From CALAMC01 sp964459465 (GTDB lineage Bacteria > Zixibacteria > MSB-5A5 > GN15 > PGXB01): 64,000 bases of DNA. The position numbers and the translations under genes were made by a program. Every line of letters starts with the position of its first letter. The stretch's first letter is position 1. The stretch covers positions 62,001 through 126,000 of the forward strand of contig CAYWLR010000005.1 in NCBI GenBank assembly GCA_964459465.1. The letters run 5' to 3'. This document shows, one piece after another, positions 8,548 to 16,803 of the stretch. The notes beneath the pieces are model-generated. The model was not told the DNA's origin. It ran no database searches and saw only the letters and a program-made list of their open reading frames with translations.

Positions 8548-10710
8548 CTACTTCCAAATCTCCAATTCCGGAATTATCCCTTCATCAATATCAATCCCGA
8601 CACCGAAGTTATCGGCGCCGTAGAGGCTGTCGTTTTTGGCCGGAGTGAACCAGATAGAATTATCGGCCGCCCGATTATGGGCCGTCTCGGCGCTGTCGTT
8701 GAATGAAATATACAAATCATTACCGCCGATGTCGATAAACCCGCCGAATGATTTACAGTAGTATGGATACGGCGTCAGCGGTCGCGGTTTGTCAAAACCC
8801 TCTCGGTATGAGGCCTCGCCCAGCCCGGCGGATCCCTCTTTCAAATAGTACTTATCGTCACCTCCGACGTCGATTAAAAAGGCGTTGGAGCGAATCTGTG
8901 ACAAACCCATGGAGATCATATTGGCCCGATAGACGTCATTTCCTCCAATGTTAAACAAAAAGGCATTGGTCCAATCCCAGCCGAATCCGAGAGCCGCGCC
9001 GGCGGTTTCATACAGAACGTGGCGGTCGTCGCCGCCTTCATCGATAAGTATGCCGTTGCAGTAATGTGCCCCCGACCCTTGCGTGAAATAGCACGATTCA
9101 TAGATATCATCGCCGGAACCATCGTAGGCGAGGCCGGTCGAAAACCAGTAAGCCGTGCCCAGCGACCAGTTGCCGGAGATATAACGGTCGTCGCCGGATA
9201 TATCGATAATGGCGCCCAGCCCCCCGGCCCAGGCGTGGCCGTCGGTCATGTCGCCGCGTCGCCCGAAGCCGACCCCCTGCACGCCGTTGCCGTTGATTTT
9301 GAGATTGCTGTGATAGTCGGCCAGGTTAAACACGGCCGGGTCTTTTTCGGCGATATAGACGTCGTTGCCGGAAAAATCGGCCAGCACGCCGACCCCGCCG
9401 CCGATACCGCCGAAGCCCTGCCCGGAGCCATAAATATAGAAGCTGTCGTTGCCGGCGGCATCGAAACACAGCCCGATGCCGAAATAGCCGCATCCCTGCG
9501 ACGAGAGTTCGGCAGTGTACTTATCATTGCCCTGTTTATCGAAAAGAATCCCGACGCCGAACAGGCCGGCGCCCTGCGTGTATTCTTTTCCGATATAAGT
9601 GTCGTTGCCGGCGGCGTCATACAAGACGCTGACGCCAAGCTTGGCCCCGCCGAAAGAAGCGCCTTTATAATCTTTGTCAGTTTCATAATGATCGTCTCCC
9701 CCCAGGTCAATCAGGGCAAAAACGGGATCGATAACGGCTGTCCCGCCTTTACCGGTTCCAAAACGGTGACCATGACTGCCGTCGATTATAAGCAGAGGGT
9801 TATCGGGAGAAACATACGTGTTATCCTTATCAAAAACTCTCATGTTGGGGACAATCAAGATATCGCCGAACGGTGTTTTTGCCCATAAAAAGTATTCGGG
9901 GTGAAAATCATAATAAATCAAAGAATCGGCGGTTTCTTCGACTATGGCGGCAAGTTTGAGCGCGGAATAGTGCAGACAGGGATAATCGATGCAGGCGGCG
10001 ATATCATCGAGTTCCGGATGATAGACGTTGCCGTCGGCTTGCGTCAAGGCCAGGCTGTCAATACTAAAGACCCTTTGCATCGTTTCCGGGTCGCAATTCC
10101 TGAAGGCCAGATTGCGCCAGTAAATCACGTCGGCGATATTGACAATCAAGCGCGCAAGTATCAATTGTATATTTGTCGAGATATTTTCTTCCTTAGACCA
10201 CTGCTCGATGAATTTTCTGGCCTCTTTCCATTTCGGATTGTGACCGGCGAAGGACGGGTAAACGGCGCTGTCGGCGGCGAGGTCGTATAGGGATCTGACG
10301 GCGCTAACAAGCGGCTGAACCGAATCGGTTACCTCCTTGAGATTGGCGCTGTAATCGCGGAAGCCGCCGAGTTTACGGTCGACACCGACCAGATAAGTCA
10401 GATGGTAAAGCGAATTCGAGGTGGTATCCAGCACGGCCGAATCGAGATATATCTTTACCGAATTGGCCATAGTCTTGCTGTAATCATACAGTTTGAATGG
10501 CTCGCGGTACAGGTCGTCGAAAGAAGTCAGCCGGTAGGGCACATCGAGCGGATAGCGGTTCCAGTATCCTTTTTCGTGGAACCCGATATCGGCGCGGTCG
10601 AAGCCGACTGAATCGAGGATCAGGCCGAGGATGTCGGGTTTGTCCTGGGCGTGCGGGGATAAAACGATGCATGTCGTCAATATGGCCAGAATAATTATTT
10701 TTTTGGGCAT
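8548..10710 (-). CDS. Secreted protein with spaced GND-type repeats
   Basis: 720 aa from ATG 10710, which has AAGGAAGG just upstream; the open frame goes on further 5' but without protein-like sequence. A signal peptide (MPKKIIILAILTTCIVLSPHA) and a helical region of roughly 280 residues come first. About 11 copies of hydrophobic-x-D-x-x-G-(G/N)-D-x-(Y/F) follow, spaced about 30-35 residues, for example LYDAAGNDTY, LFDKQGNDKY, IIDISGDDRY, LFNIGGNDVY and LIDVGGDDKY, often with a Gly-rich GAGLFGVGI stretch between. The motif recalls RTX calcium loops (GGxGxD) but is not tandem. I do not recognise a named family. A repetitive beta-solenoid with bound Ca2+ is inference. Confidence 0.7.
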   Translation of the reverse strand: MPKKIIILAILTTCIVLSPHAQDKPDILGLILDSVGFDRADIGFHEKGYWNRYPLDVPYRLTSFDDLYREPFKLYDYSKTMANSVKIYLDSAVLDTTSNSLYHLTYLVGVDRKLGGFRDYSANLKEVTDSVQPLVSAVRSLYDLAADSAVYPSFAGHNPKWKEARKFIEQWSKEENISTNIQLILARLIVNIADVIYWRNLAFRNCDPETMQRVFSIDSLALTQADGNVYHPELDDIAACIDYPCLHYSALKLAAIVEETADSLIYYDFHPEYFLWAKTPFGDILIVPNMRVFDKDNTYVSPDNPLLIIDGSHGHRFGTGKGGTAVIDPVFALIDLGGDDHYETDKDYKGASFGGAKLGVSVLYDAAGNDTYIGKEYTQGAGLFGVGILFDKQGNDKYTAELSSQGCGYFGIGLCFDAAGNDSFYIYGSGQGFGGIGGGVGVLADFSGNDVYIAEKDPAVFNLADYHSNLKINGNGVQGVGFGRRGDMTDGHAWAGGLGAIIDISGDDRYISGNWSLGTAYWFSTGLAYDGSGDDIYESCYFTQGSGAHYCNGILIDEGGDDRHVLYETAGAALGFGWDWTNAFLFNIGGNDVYRANMISMGLSQIRSNAFLIDVGGDDKYYLKEGSAGLGEASYREGFDKPRPLTPYPYYCKSFGGFIDIGGNDLYISFNDSAETAHNRAADNSIWFTPAKNDSLYGADNFGVGIDIDEGIIPELEIWK

Positions 10711-11031
10711 ATAAGACCTTCCTTGGTTTTCAAGGATAGATATGGGATAAAGGGGATTGAAGGCAATGCAAAAATTATATTTGGTAGTTGCTAACCCGGT
10801 CGATCCGAGGATCGACGCTTCAGAAAAGATGTCGGGTTTCTCACTCGCTGACGCTCGTTCGGAACCCGACCTACGCAGGGTTGCCGCCCACAAACGCACG
10901 TTCACGAGGCAGACGAGGGCGTCTGCCTCGCACTGGGAATGGGGTAAAATGGGGCAGAAAGATGTCAGGCCGCTCTTCACTTCGTTCAGAGCCTTCGGCG
11001 AGTCGGCCTGACCTACAAGACTTGTGAAGAT
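10711..11031. repeat. REP-like palindromes in noncoding stretch
   Basis: No gene. Three palindromes are visible. At 10831-10870, GTCGGGTTTC pairs with the distal GGAACCCGAC and is followed by CTAC. At 10905-10930, the perfect 10-bp stem CGAGGCAGAC/GTCTGCCTCG encloses GAGGGC. At 10963-11016, TCAGGCCG pairs with CGGCCTGA and is followed by CCTACAAG-type sequence. The first and third share the layout GATGTCxGG...CCxGACCTAC and look like members of one dispersed repeat family. The promoter of the GND-repeat gene should lie in the first 100 bases on the minus strand. Confidence 0.6.
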
Positions 11032-11282
11032 GGCAGAACCACTAAAGGGTTCTGCCCTTGTATCTTGGCGATGATCGGGTTTCGGGTTATTTTGAGATAT
11101 GAAGAAAGAGATCTCCGGAGTAGCCGGAGATCTCCAAGTGGCGTCGAGATCGTTCTGCCCTGGGGTTTGAAAGTAAACCCGTATGTAGCGTGATCCGACG
11201 TCATCTATTCAGGTTGTAAACCCGAACAGTCGCTGGGGCCATTGTACAACAATGAGCCCGCAAAAGCAAGGATGGGAAGACC
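11032..11282 (+). ncRNA. IS110 left-end noncoding region, candidate bridge RNA
   Basis: About 250 bases before the transposase contain four strong hairpins: GGCAGAACC/GGTTCTGCC (11032-11056), an 11-bp perfect stem with loop AGTAG (11108-11134), GGGTTT/AAACCC (11163-11180), and GGGCCATTGT/ACAATGaGCCC (11236-11259). IS110-group elements are known to encode a structured guide (bridge or seek) RNA in this position. The assignment here is from position and structure only; I cannot place the target-binding and donor-binding loops or the RNA ends. Confidence 0.45.
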
Positions 11283-12218
11283 ATGAAGGGATTTGTAGGA
11301 ATCGATGTTGCCAAAGGTCATCTGGACGTTTATGATGGCAGTAACCGGAAACATCGCCGGTTCGAGAATAATCGGTCGGGTATTGGCAAGTGTGTGAAGC
11401 AGTTGGTCAAGTTGCAACCGCAGTTGATCGTTGTGGAGAGCACCGGTGGTTACGAGTATGGTTTAGTGGTGGCGGTGGTCGAGGCGTCGTTGCCGGTGGC
11501 GGTAGTCAATCCGCGTCAGGTACGTGATTTTGGTCGAGCCCTTGGTCGCCTGGCCAAGACCGATCAGATCGATGCTGTTTTGCTGGCTCAGTATGCCGCC
11601 ACCATACAGCCGCCCTGTCGATCTCTCCCTGACAGTCACGGTCGTCAGCTCAAAGCTCTGGTGGCCCGTCGTCGGCAGCTGGTTGCCATGCGGACGGCTG
11701 AACTCAACCGTCGTGAGCATGCGCATGACAAAGCGATCGCTCGCAGTCTGAGCGCCGTTATCAGGACACTTGACCGGGAGTTGGAAAGAGTGGAACACCA
11801 GGTGGCCGATCTGATCGCTCAACGTCCCGACTTGCAACAGAAGATGCAGAGTCTGCTCTCGGTACCCGGCATCGGTGAAACGACCGCAGCCATGCTGATT
11901 ACCGAAGTGCCGGAACTGGGAGCGTTGAATCGCCGTCAGATCGCCGCGCTGATCGGGGTGGCGCCAATCAATCGTGACAGCGGAGGCTTCCAGGGAAAAC
12001 GAATGACCGGCGGGGGCCGAAGGGGTGTGCGAACGCGTTTATACATGCCGACGGTGGTTGCCTGTCACTACAACCCGGCGCTGATGAAGTTCTACCAGAG
12101 ACTGCTGGATAGAGGAAAAACCAAGATGACTGCCTTGGTGGCAGCCATGAGAAAATTACTAACCATAATCAACACTATGATCGCCAAAGGAGAAAATTGG
12201 AACCCCAGAACCGCTTGA
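11283..12218 (+). CDS. IS110-family transposase
   Basis: 311 aa, a normal length. The N-terminal RuvC-like DEDD domain shows GIDVAKGHLDV (first Asp), VVESTGGYE (Glu) and AKTDQIDA (the two late Asp). After a coiled segment rich in Arg/Glu (residues about 130-185), the C-terminal Tnp_20 domain begins at LLSVPGIGETTAAMLITEVP and holds the conserved RDSGGFQGKR with the presumed catalytic Ser. The frame is intact, so the element may be active. GGGAAGA precedes the ATG. Confidence 0.93.
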   Translation: MKGFVGIDVAKGHLDVYDGSNRKHRRFENNRSGIGKCVKQLVKLQPQLIVVESTGGYEYGLVVAVVEASLPVAVVNPRQVRDFGRALGRLAKTDQIDAVLLAQYAATIQPPCRSLPDSHGRQLKALVARRRQLVAMRTAELNRREHAHDKAIARSLSAVIRTLDRELERVEHQVADLIAQRPDLQQKMQSLLSVPGIGETTAAMLITEVPELGALNRRQIAALIGVAPINRDSGGFQGKRMTGGGRRGVRTRLYMPTVVACHYNPALMKFYQRLLDRGKTKMTALVAAMRKLLTIINTMIAKGENWNPRTA

Positions 12219-12260
12219 CAAACAAGACAGTCGCTACAATGAATCACCCAATAATAAAAA

Positions 12261-12281
12261 GCCCCGACCGGTGGTCGGGGC
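12261..12281 (-). terminator. Terminator of the outer-membrane barrel gene
   Basis: Nine-base arms GCCCCGACC/GGTCGGGGC enclose a 3-base loop. Read on the minus strand the hairpin is followed by TTTTTATTATT. It ends transcription of the gene at 12313-13638. Confidence 0.8.
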
Positions 12282-12312
12282 GGTTGTATCAGCAAATCAA
12301 TGATGCGCCAAA

Positions 12313-13638
12313 TTAGAACATCTTGTACTTCAGGGAAACCTGATAGGCAAACGGTTCGGTATCGTGACCGTTGATGAAATAGAGACCGTCGGTCAGGATT
12401 TGCGGATTGGCATAGGCATCGATGAACAGGTTGCCCCAGTGGAAACCGCCGCCGAGATAGAACTCGGTATAGACGTAGTTTTCCTTGTACTCCCAATTTT
12501 CATAATCCTCGCCGTCGCCAAAATCCCACTTATCCCACATCCAGTAATTGACGCCGCCCATGCGGAGATCGAACCAGTCGAAGATGGTGGCTTCGAGGCC
12601 GACTTTAAAATAGGGCAGGGTCATGGTGTTCAGCTTCAATTCCTCTTCTTCATCACCTTCGGTGGCCTCGAATTTGACTTTTTCGGTATTATAAATAAGA
12701 CCGAAATCGGTCACGGCTAGAATCCCCGCGGCGGGTACATAGTGCATACCAACACCGAGGTCAATGGCCATTTCGGTGAAGGAAGCTTTGTATTCATCTT
12801 CGGGATACTTGACGCCGAGTTTTTCATAGGTGATCTGGCCGTGCGGAACCAGCGTGCACTTCTGATTCATTTCGTTGAAATAACGAGCGGCCAGAGTCAG
12901 CGCCATGCTACCATCGGATTCGGATTCCTTTTCGCCGTCGCTGTCTTCATCGGTCCAGGACAGGGTTTTGAAATCCAGGCCCAGATCCAGTTTGTTATCC
13001 ATCATGCCCAGACCGAGGCCGAGGTTGAACATGTTTATGCCTTCTTTGGGATTATAAGAATCTTCACCTTCATCCCATGATTCATCCCAGCCGCTTTTAA
13101 CCCAGCCGAAATGAAATCCGAATTTGTTTTCGCCCAGATTGCGGCCATAGAACAGGTCGATGCGCTGGTTTTTCATGATTTCGTAATCGAAATCATTGAC
13201 TTCGTCCCAGTCCATATCCATCCAGTATTCCCACCAATAATTGGGATGGATAAAATCAATGGGGGTGAAGGCGCGGGATTCGGTAAAATACACACCCAGA
13301 ACAAAGGGGTTGTCTTCGCCGAATTTCAGATGGGTTCCCAGATTGGTATAGCCGTCATAATAAGGCGAAATGTAACCCAGGTTCGGGATATAGCCGGGGC
13401 CGAAGCTATAATTGTAATAATAGCCGTTTTCCTTGTCCGGATAAAAAGCATAATTGGTGGTGAATTCACCGAGGAACAGCTCCGGATAGTCATTGATGGT
13501 TGACGGGAAAAGCCAGATGTTGTGTTCGTCGGGGACGATCATGTTGGCTTCGCCCAGCGTCTTGACGCGAGTGTAGGTCGCGAAGCTGGCCGTGGCCAGA
13601 AGACACATGGCCAGAGTTAAAATTAACAGTTTCTTCAT
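12313..13638 (-). CDS. Outer-membrane beta-barrel protein
   Basis: 441 aa with a classic signal peptide (MKKLLILTLAMCLLATASFA). The rest is rich in Tyr, Trp, Asp and Glu with alternating polar/hydrophobic strands, and it ends YQVSLKYKMF: a C-terminal Phe after an alternating strand, the usual signal for barrel assembly. The very acidic loops (GDEEEE, EKESESDGS) suggest cation-rich surroundings. Its substrate cannot be read from sequence; it may be a porin-like or structural barrel. It is a single gene with a long leader (about 390 bases upstream are noncoding) and its own terminator. Confidence 0.75.
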   Translation of the reverse strand: MKKLLILTLAMCLLATASFATYTRVKTLGEANMIVPDEHNIWLFPSTINDYPELFLGEFTTNYAFYPDKENGYYYNYSFGPGYIPNLGYISPYYDGYTNLGTHLKFGEDNPFVLGVYFTESRAFTPIDFIHPNYWWEYWMDMDWDEVNDFDYEIMKNQRIDLFYGRNLGENKFGFHFGWVKSGWDESWDEGEDSYNPKEGINMFNLGLGLGMMDNKLDLGLDFKTLSWTDEDSDGEKESESDGSMALTLAARYFNEMNQKCTLVPHGQITYEKLGVKYPEDEYKASFTEMAIDLGVGMHYVPAAGILAVTDFGLIYNTEKVKFEATEGDEEEELKLNTMTLPYFKVGLEATIFDWFDLRMGGVNYWMWDKWDFGDGEDYENWEYKENYVYTEFYLGGGFHWGNLFIDAYANPQILTDGLYFINGHDTEPFAYQVSLKYKMF

Positions 13639-13970
13639 TATTTTACCCTTGGTTTAAAGGTTTAATTTTCAATTAAAAAGGCACAAGCCAAAGTTGGTTA
13701 AGATTTCAAAGTCTCGATAAGCGCATGAACAATCTTAACTTCGTTCCTCACCTCCTTTCTAAACGGCACACCGAACAAGTACCGGTTGGAAACGCACTTC
13801 CTGTGCACGCAATTAAGAATCTATAAATAACAAAATTCGAATTTCTCGTCAACCACAAAATATCCCCTCTGTCAAACCATACCGCAATCGAGTATGTTCG
13901 ATTTCAAATCGGAGCATAAATACGGAAACGGCTGTTTAATGTCAATAAAAAAAACTTAAGTTTTTTATGA
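13639..13970 (-). promoter_or_regulatory. Long leader of the barrel gene
   Basis: About 330 noncoding AT-rich bases. On the minus strand, 110 bases before the barrel ATG, lies AGAAAGGAGGTGA (13748-13760), full complement of the usual 16S 3' end, with no start codon at normal spacing. A small hairpin (GTGC/GCAC, around 13793-13806) lies upstream of it. AAAAAACTTAAGTTTTTT near 13948-13967 is a perfect palindrome. No promoter can be assigned with confidence. Confidence 0.35.
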
Positions 13971-13977
13971 TAAAAAA

Positions 13978-14004
13978 AGCCCCGTTTTAAAAGAAAACGG
14001 GGCT
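13978..14004 (-). terminator. Terminator of the basic-protein gene
   Basis: Eleven-base perfect arms AGCCCCGTTTT/AAAACGGGGCT with a 5-base loop. On the minus strand a T-run follows directly. It lies 21 bases after the stop of the histone-like gene. Confidence 0.85.
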
Positions 14005-14025
14005 AAGTGGAGTATTAGAATCGAT

Positions 14026-14502
14026 TTACCGGTTGCGCCAGTTGTTGCGGCGGGTGGTAGCCCGACGAGTGGTCTGGCGGGTAATCCGACGTGACGCGGC
14101 ACGACGAGTCGTTTTGCGCGTCGGATTGTTGTTTATGGCTTTCCGGCGTGAAGTGGCCCGACGAGCCGGCTGCTGGTACATATTGTACAGCTCGGCGCTT
14201 TTCATATAATTGGACTTACGAGCGGTCGCTTTGCGAGCCGGCTTGCGCGGAGCGGCTTTTTTGGTCCAAGTGGTTTTACGAGCGGTCGACTTGCGAACCG
14301 GCTTGCGAGCCGTGGCCTTTTTGCGTACTACCGTTTTGTTCCAAGTGGATTTGCGCGGCGTGGATTTGCGCGTCGCGGTTGCACGACGAGTCGTGGTTTT
14401 GCGAGTGGTTGCCTTACGAGCCGGAGACTTCTTGTACGAAGCCGTTTTGGTGGTTTTCCGGCGGGGGGATGTAGTCCGCTTAGTTTTGGTTGTGCGAGGC
14501 AT
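14026..14502 (-). CDS. Histone H1-like basic protein
   Basis: 158 aa from the ATG at 14502, preceded by AGGGAGG. Lys/Arg/Thr/Ala/Ser make up nearly the whole protein, with repeated RKxTxRK, KSTARKTTW and RRATxRR units. There are almost no acidic residues. One short less-basic island (SNYMKSAELYNMYQQP, about residues 96-111) breaks the pattern. Such AlgP/H1-like tails bind DNA or RNA without sequence specificity; nucleoid compaction is inference. The internal repeats (KATARK, KSTARK, KPVRKS) suggest growth by slippage, so the length probably varies among strains. Strong own terminator. Confidence 0.7.
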   Translation of the reverse strand: MPRTTKTKRTTSPRRKTTKTASYKKSPARKATTRKTTTRRATATRKSTPRKSTWNKTVVRKKATARKPVRKSTARKTTWTKKAAPRKPARKATARKSNYMKSAELYNMYQQPARRATSRRKAINNNPTRKTTRRAASRRITRQTTRRATTRRNNWRNR

Positions 14503-15008
14503 TAAGTTTTTCCTCCCTTCACACATGCGGTCATGGTTTAGACCGGATCCGTCGAAAACTCAATCCGGCCATGGTTTCAATTTCAATAATTTTTTTATCG
14601 ACCGACATCGCGAATTATTTAGTAATTTCAAGCCTTATGCGGGGTTATAAGAATCGGTGTGCAAAAATTGGATGACAGCGTTTTTTTGCCGCCGATCACG
14701 GCTTTCGGCAATTCCGGAATTATTCAATCATTTTTATCCGCACCGGGAGACAGCGCTCCTTCGCATAATTGTGAAACGGAATTCACTTAATTTGTCATTC
14801 GGTATAAAATGCACTGCCCTGCATATGCCCGCCGATACCGACCGGCTCATGAAAAACCGGTCGTCGCGTGACCGTAATACATTACAAAATAACAGGTTAC
14901 GATAAGCCAGCGGTGCCTGGCGGCCAGCTCCGGAGATACCCGTAATTTGGGGCATATCCTTTGCTCAAGTTGATATTCAGAAAGAGTTAACGAGTGAAGG
15001 AGCCAGTC
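14503..15008. other. Noncoding stretch, nothing assigned
   Basis: About 500 bases between divergent genes. It contains the ribosome site of the basic-protein gene at its left edge and GAAGGAG before 15009 at its right edge. One hairpin GACCGG/CCGGTC lies at 14840-14862. I see no tRNA, small RNA or convincing promoter. Confidence 0.4.
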
Positions 15009-15629
15009 ATGTTAGAAGGCAAATTTCAGCGTGGATTTACCAAAGAACGCCTGCAGGCCATCAATGAACCCAAGGTTCATCATGACGCCGACGGCTTCTA
15101 CATCCATACTCTCTCCGAAAATATTAAAGTTTATTTTGATGATTATTATGAATTTTTAGAAAAAATATATGACCGTTGCCAGGCAGAATTGAACGATATC
15201 GAAAATAAGCTGGAAACAATCTCCGAAGAATATTCCGAGACGAAGGCTTTCTTAAAAGCCAAGCAGATAATTATCGAGCTGGTTCACAGGACGGCCCGCA
15301 ATTTTTACATCGACGGAACGAATTTCGGAATCATCATGACACCGTGGTGTTTCGGCACGGTTGTTCTCGAGAAGGTGGAAACCTACCGCGGGCGCCTTAG
15401 CCGCGGGGAGGTGACCGAAGAAAATATGCCGGCCTATCCCTACTATATTATCCGCTATATCGATGAGATATACCGCAAAACATTGCTTGATTTGTTCGAT
15501 TTTCCGCCGACGGCGTTCAAAATGCGCTGGCAATACAGCGAACTTTTAAAACGCTATTCGGGCGTTCTGGCCAATATTACAAATTCTTTGAATTCGGTGC
15601 TGATGCAGATAAAAAATTACGGTGCCTGA
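15009..15629 (+). CDS. Conserved-looking protein of unknown function
   Basis: 206 aa from ATG 15009, which has GAAGGAG at good spacing; a GTG 15 bases upstream lies before that site. It has no signal peptide or membrane segment. It appears soluble and mostly helical, with a likely coiled coil at residues 45-85 (DRCQAELNDIENKLETISEE) and an aromatic core (TPWCFGTVVLEKVETYRG, PYYIIRYIDEIYRKTLLDLF). I do not recognise the family. It is followed by a strong terminator, so it is monocistronic. The HD-GYP gene follows 130 bases downstream. Confidence 0.6.
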   Translation: MLEGKFQRGFTKERLQAINEPKVHHDADGFYIHTLSENIKVYFDDYYEFLEKIYDRCQAELNDIENKLETISEEYSETKAFLKAKQIIIELVHRTARNFYIDGTNFGIIMTPWCFGTVVLEKVETYRGRLSRGEVTEENMPAYPYYIIRYIDEIYRKTLLDLFDFPPTAFKMRWQYSELLKRYSGVLANITNSLNSVLMQIKNYGA

Positions 15630-15663
15630 CCCTTGGTCAGGCTCTCTTCCTCCCTCCTACAGA

Positions 15664-15699
15664 TGCCCCCGGTAATCCTCCCACCGGGGGTTTTTTTTA
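15664..15699 (+). terminator. Rho-independent terminator
   Basis: CCCCCGGT/ACCGGGGG hairpin followed by eight T residues, just after the 206-aa unknown gene. Confidence 0.88.
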
Positions 15700-15761
15700 A
15701 ATAATTGCGGCGTTTCCGCCGATAACCAGTATAACGGACTTTCGATGATTGTAATATAAAT

Positions 15762-16760
15762 ATGGTCACGACTAACATTCAGCATATCACGACTCTCCGG
15801 TATTTGCCCATATACCTGGAATCGTTACGGATTGACAGTGTGCTGGATTTTGACCTGTATATCAAAATCAACAGCGAAATGGTTCTCTATCGTTCGGCCG
15901 ATCTGCCTTTCACCGAACAGACTCTGGAAAAACTCCGTGAAAACAACGTCGCCCGGTTATATGTTCAGGAGGATGCCAAGGGCAAATATCAGAAGTATAT
16001 CGAAAAGAATTTAAGCGTCATCCTGCAGGACCGGACCATTCCGGAAACGAGACGGGCCGGTATTCTTTATGAGACCTCCAAGACCCTCATGAAAGACGTT
16101 CTCGATAACCCGTCGTATGGCGAAAATATCAAACGTTCCCAGGGTCTGGTCGCCAATACCGTCAGTTATATTCTGCGGGGGCAGGAGGCCTTTCATAATC
16201 TTTTGAAATTAAGTTCGTTCGATTATTACACCTACACCCATTCGGTCAACGTCTGCACGTTTGCCATCGCTCTGGCCCAGCAAGCCGGTTACAATGACGA
16301 GGAATTTCTGTATAATCTCGGTGTCGGGGCTCTTCTGCATGACGTCGGCAAATCGCGCATTTCGGAACGTATTCTGAACAAAAAAACCGGTTTGTCGCCC
16401 GTTGAATTCGAGTTGATGAAAAAACACCCACAATGGGGTGTCGAGATTTTATCCCAAACCGATATGCTGGAATCGGTGTCGATGTATCCCGTGCTGGAGC
16501 ACCACGAACGCGGAACCGGTCGTGGTTATCCCCACGGCCTGACCTTGAAGGATATGCACGATTACAGCCGTATCGTAGCCATCGTGGATACGTTCGATGC
16601 CATGACGACCAAGCGGGTTTATCAGAATGCCATCGAGACATTTCCGGCCCTGAAGATTATGTTTTCCCTGCCGGAAGATTATGATCAGAGGCTGCTGAAA
16701 ATTTTCGCCGAATTGATGGGCCCGGACGGACTCAAATCAAAAATAAAGCCGATCATTTAG
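15762..16760 (+). CDS. HD-GYP domain protein (c-di-GMP phosphodiesterase)
   Basis: 332 aa. The N-terminal 150 residues are a poorly conserved sensor-like region. The C-terminal HD-GYP domain carries the metal ligands: YTHSVNV, the HD pair in GALLHDVGKSRI, KKHPQWG, LEHHERGTGRGYP (the full HHExxxGxGYP signature) and AIVDTFDAMT. The family hydrolyses c-di-GMP to GMP or pGpG. All key residues are present, so an active enzyme is expected. No transmembrane segment is seen, so it is cytoplasmic. Its stop codon lies inside a terminator-like hairpin. Confidence 0.9.
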   Translation: MVTTNIQHITTLRYLPIYLESLRIDSVLDFDLYIKINSEMVLYRSADLPFTEQTLEKLRENNVARLYVQEDAKGKYQKYIEKNLSVILQDRTIPETRRAGILYETSKTLMKDVLDNPSYGENIKRSQGLVANTVSYILRGQEAFHNLLKLSSFDYYTYTHSVNVCTFAIALAQQAGYNDEEFLYNLGVGALLHDVGKSRISERILNKKTGLSPVEFELMKKHPQWGVEILSQTDMLESVSMYPVLEHHERGTGRGYPHGLTLKDMHDYSRIVAIVDTFDAMTTKRVYQNAIETFPALKIMFSLPEDYDQRLLKIFAELMGPDGLKSKIKPII

Positions 16761-16766
16761 ATCGGC
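16748..16766. terminator. Hairpin overlapping the HD-GYP stop codon
   Basis: GCCGATC/GATCGGC arms with loop ATTTA. The loop contains the TAG stop of the HD-GYP gene. It lies between convergent genes (HD-GYP + and recA -). Confidence 0.5.
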
Positions 16767-16803
16767 TCTATTCAGTAACTCACGACGATTATAAAAAATA
16801 TTC

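Larger units (their letters stand above)
11032..12260 (+). mobile_element. IS110-family insertion sequence
   Basis: The element comprises the hairpin-rich left noncoding region, the transposase gene and a short right flank. Ends are approximate, because IS110 elements of this group lack terminal inverted repeats and make no target duplication beyond a short core. ACAAGAC occurs at 11015-11021 and again at 12222-12228 and could mark the junctions. The left boundary falls at the end of a REP-like palindrome, which suits the known preference of several IS110 elements for REP sequences. It lies between the GND-repeat gene and the outer-membrane barrel gene and disrupts no visible gene. Confidence 0.6.

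Noticed and set aside
10711..10980. N-terminal extension of the GND-repeat gene
   Set aside because: It has no protein-like sequence, crosses a palindromic repeat, and a signal peptide with a good ribosome site starts at 10710.
13748..13760. TCACCTCCTTTCT, like the 3' end of 16S rRNA
   Set aside because: No further 16S sequence on either side. Kept only as an odd Shine-Dalgarno complement on the other strand.
14914..14926. TGCCTGGCGGCCA, identical to the first bases of E. coli 5S rRNA
   Set aside because: Only 13 bases match; the rest does not continue as 5S and there is no 23S nearby.
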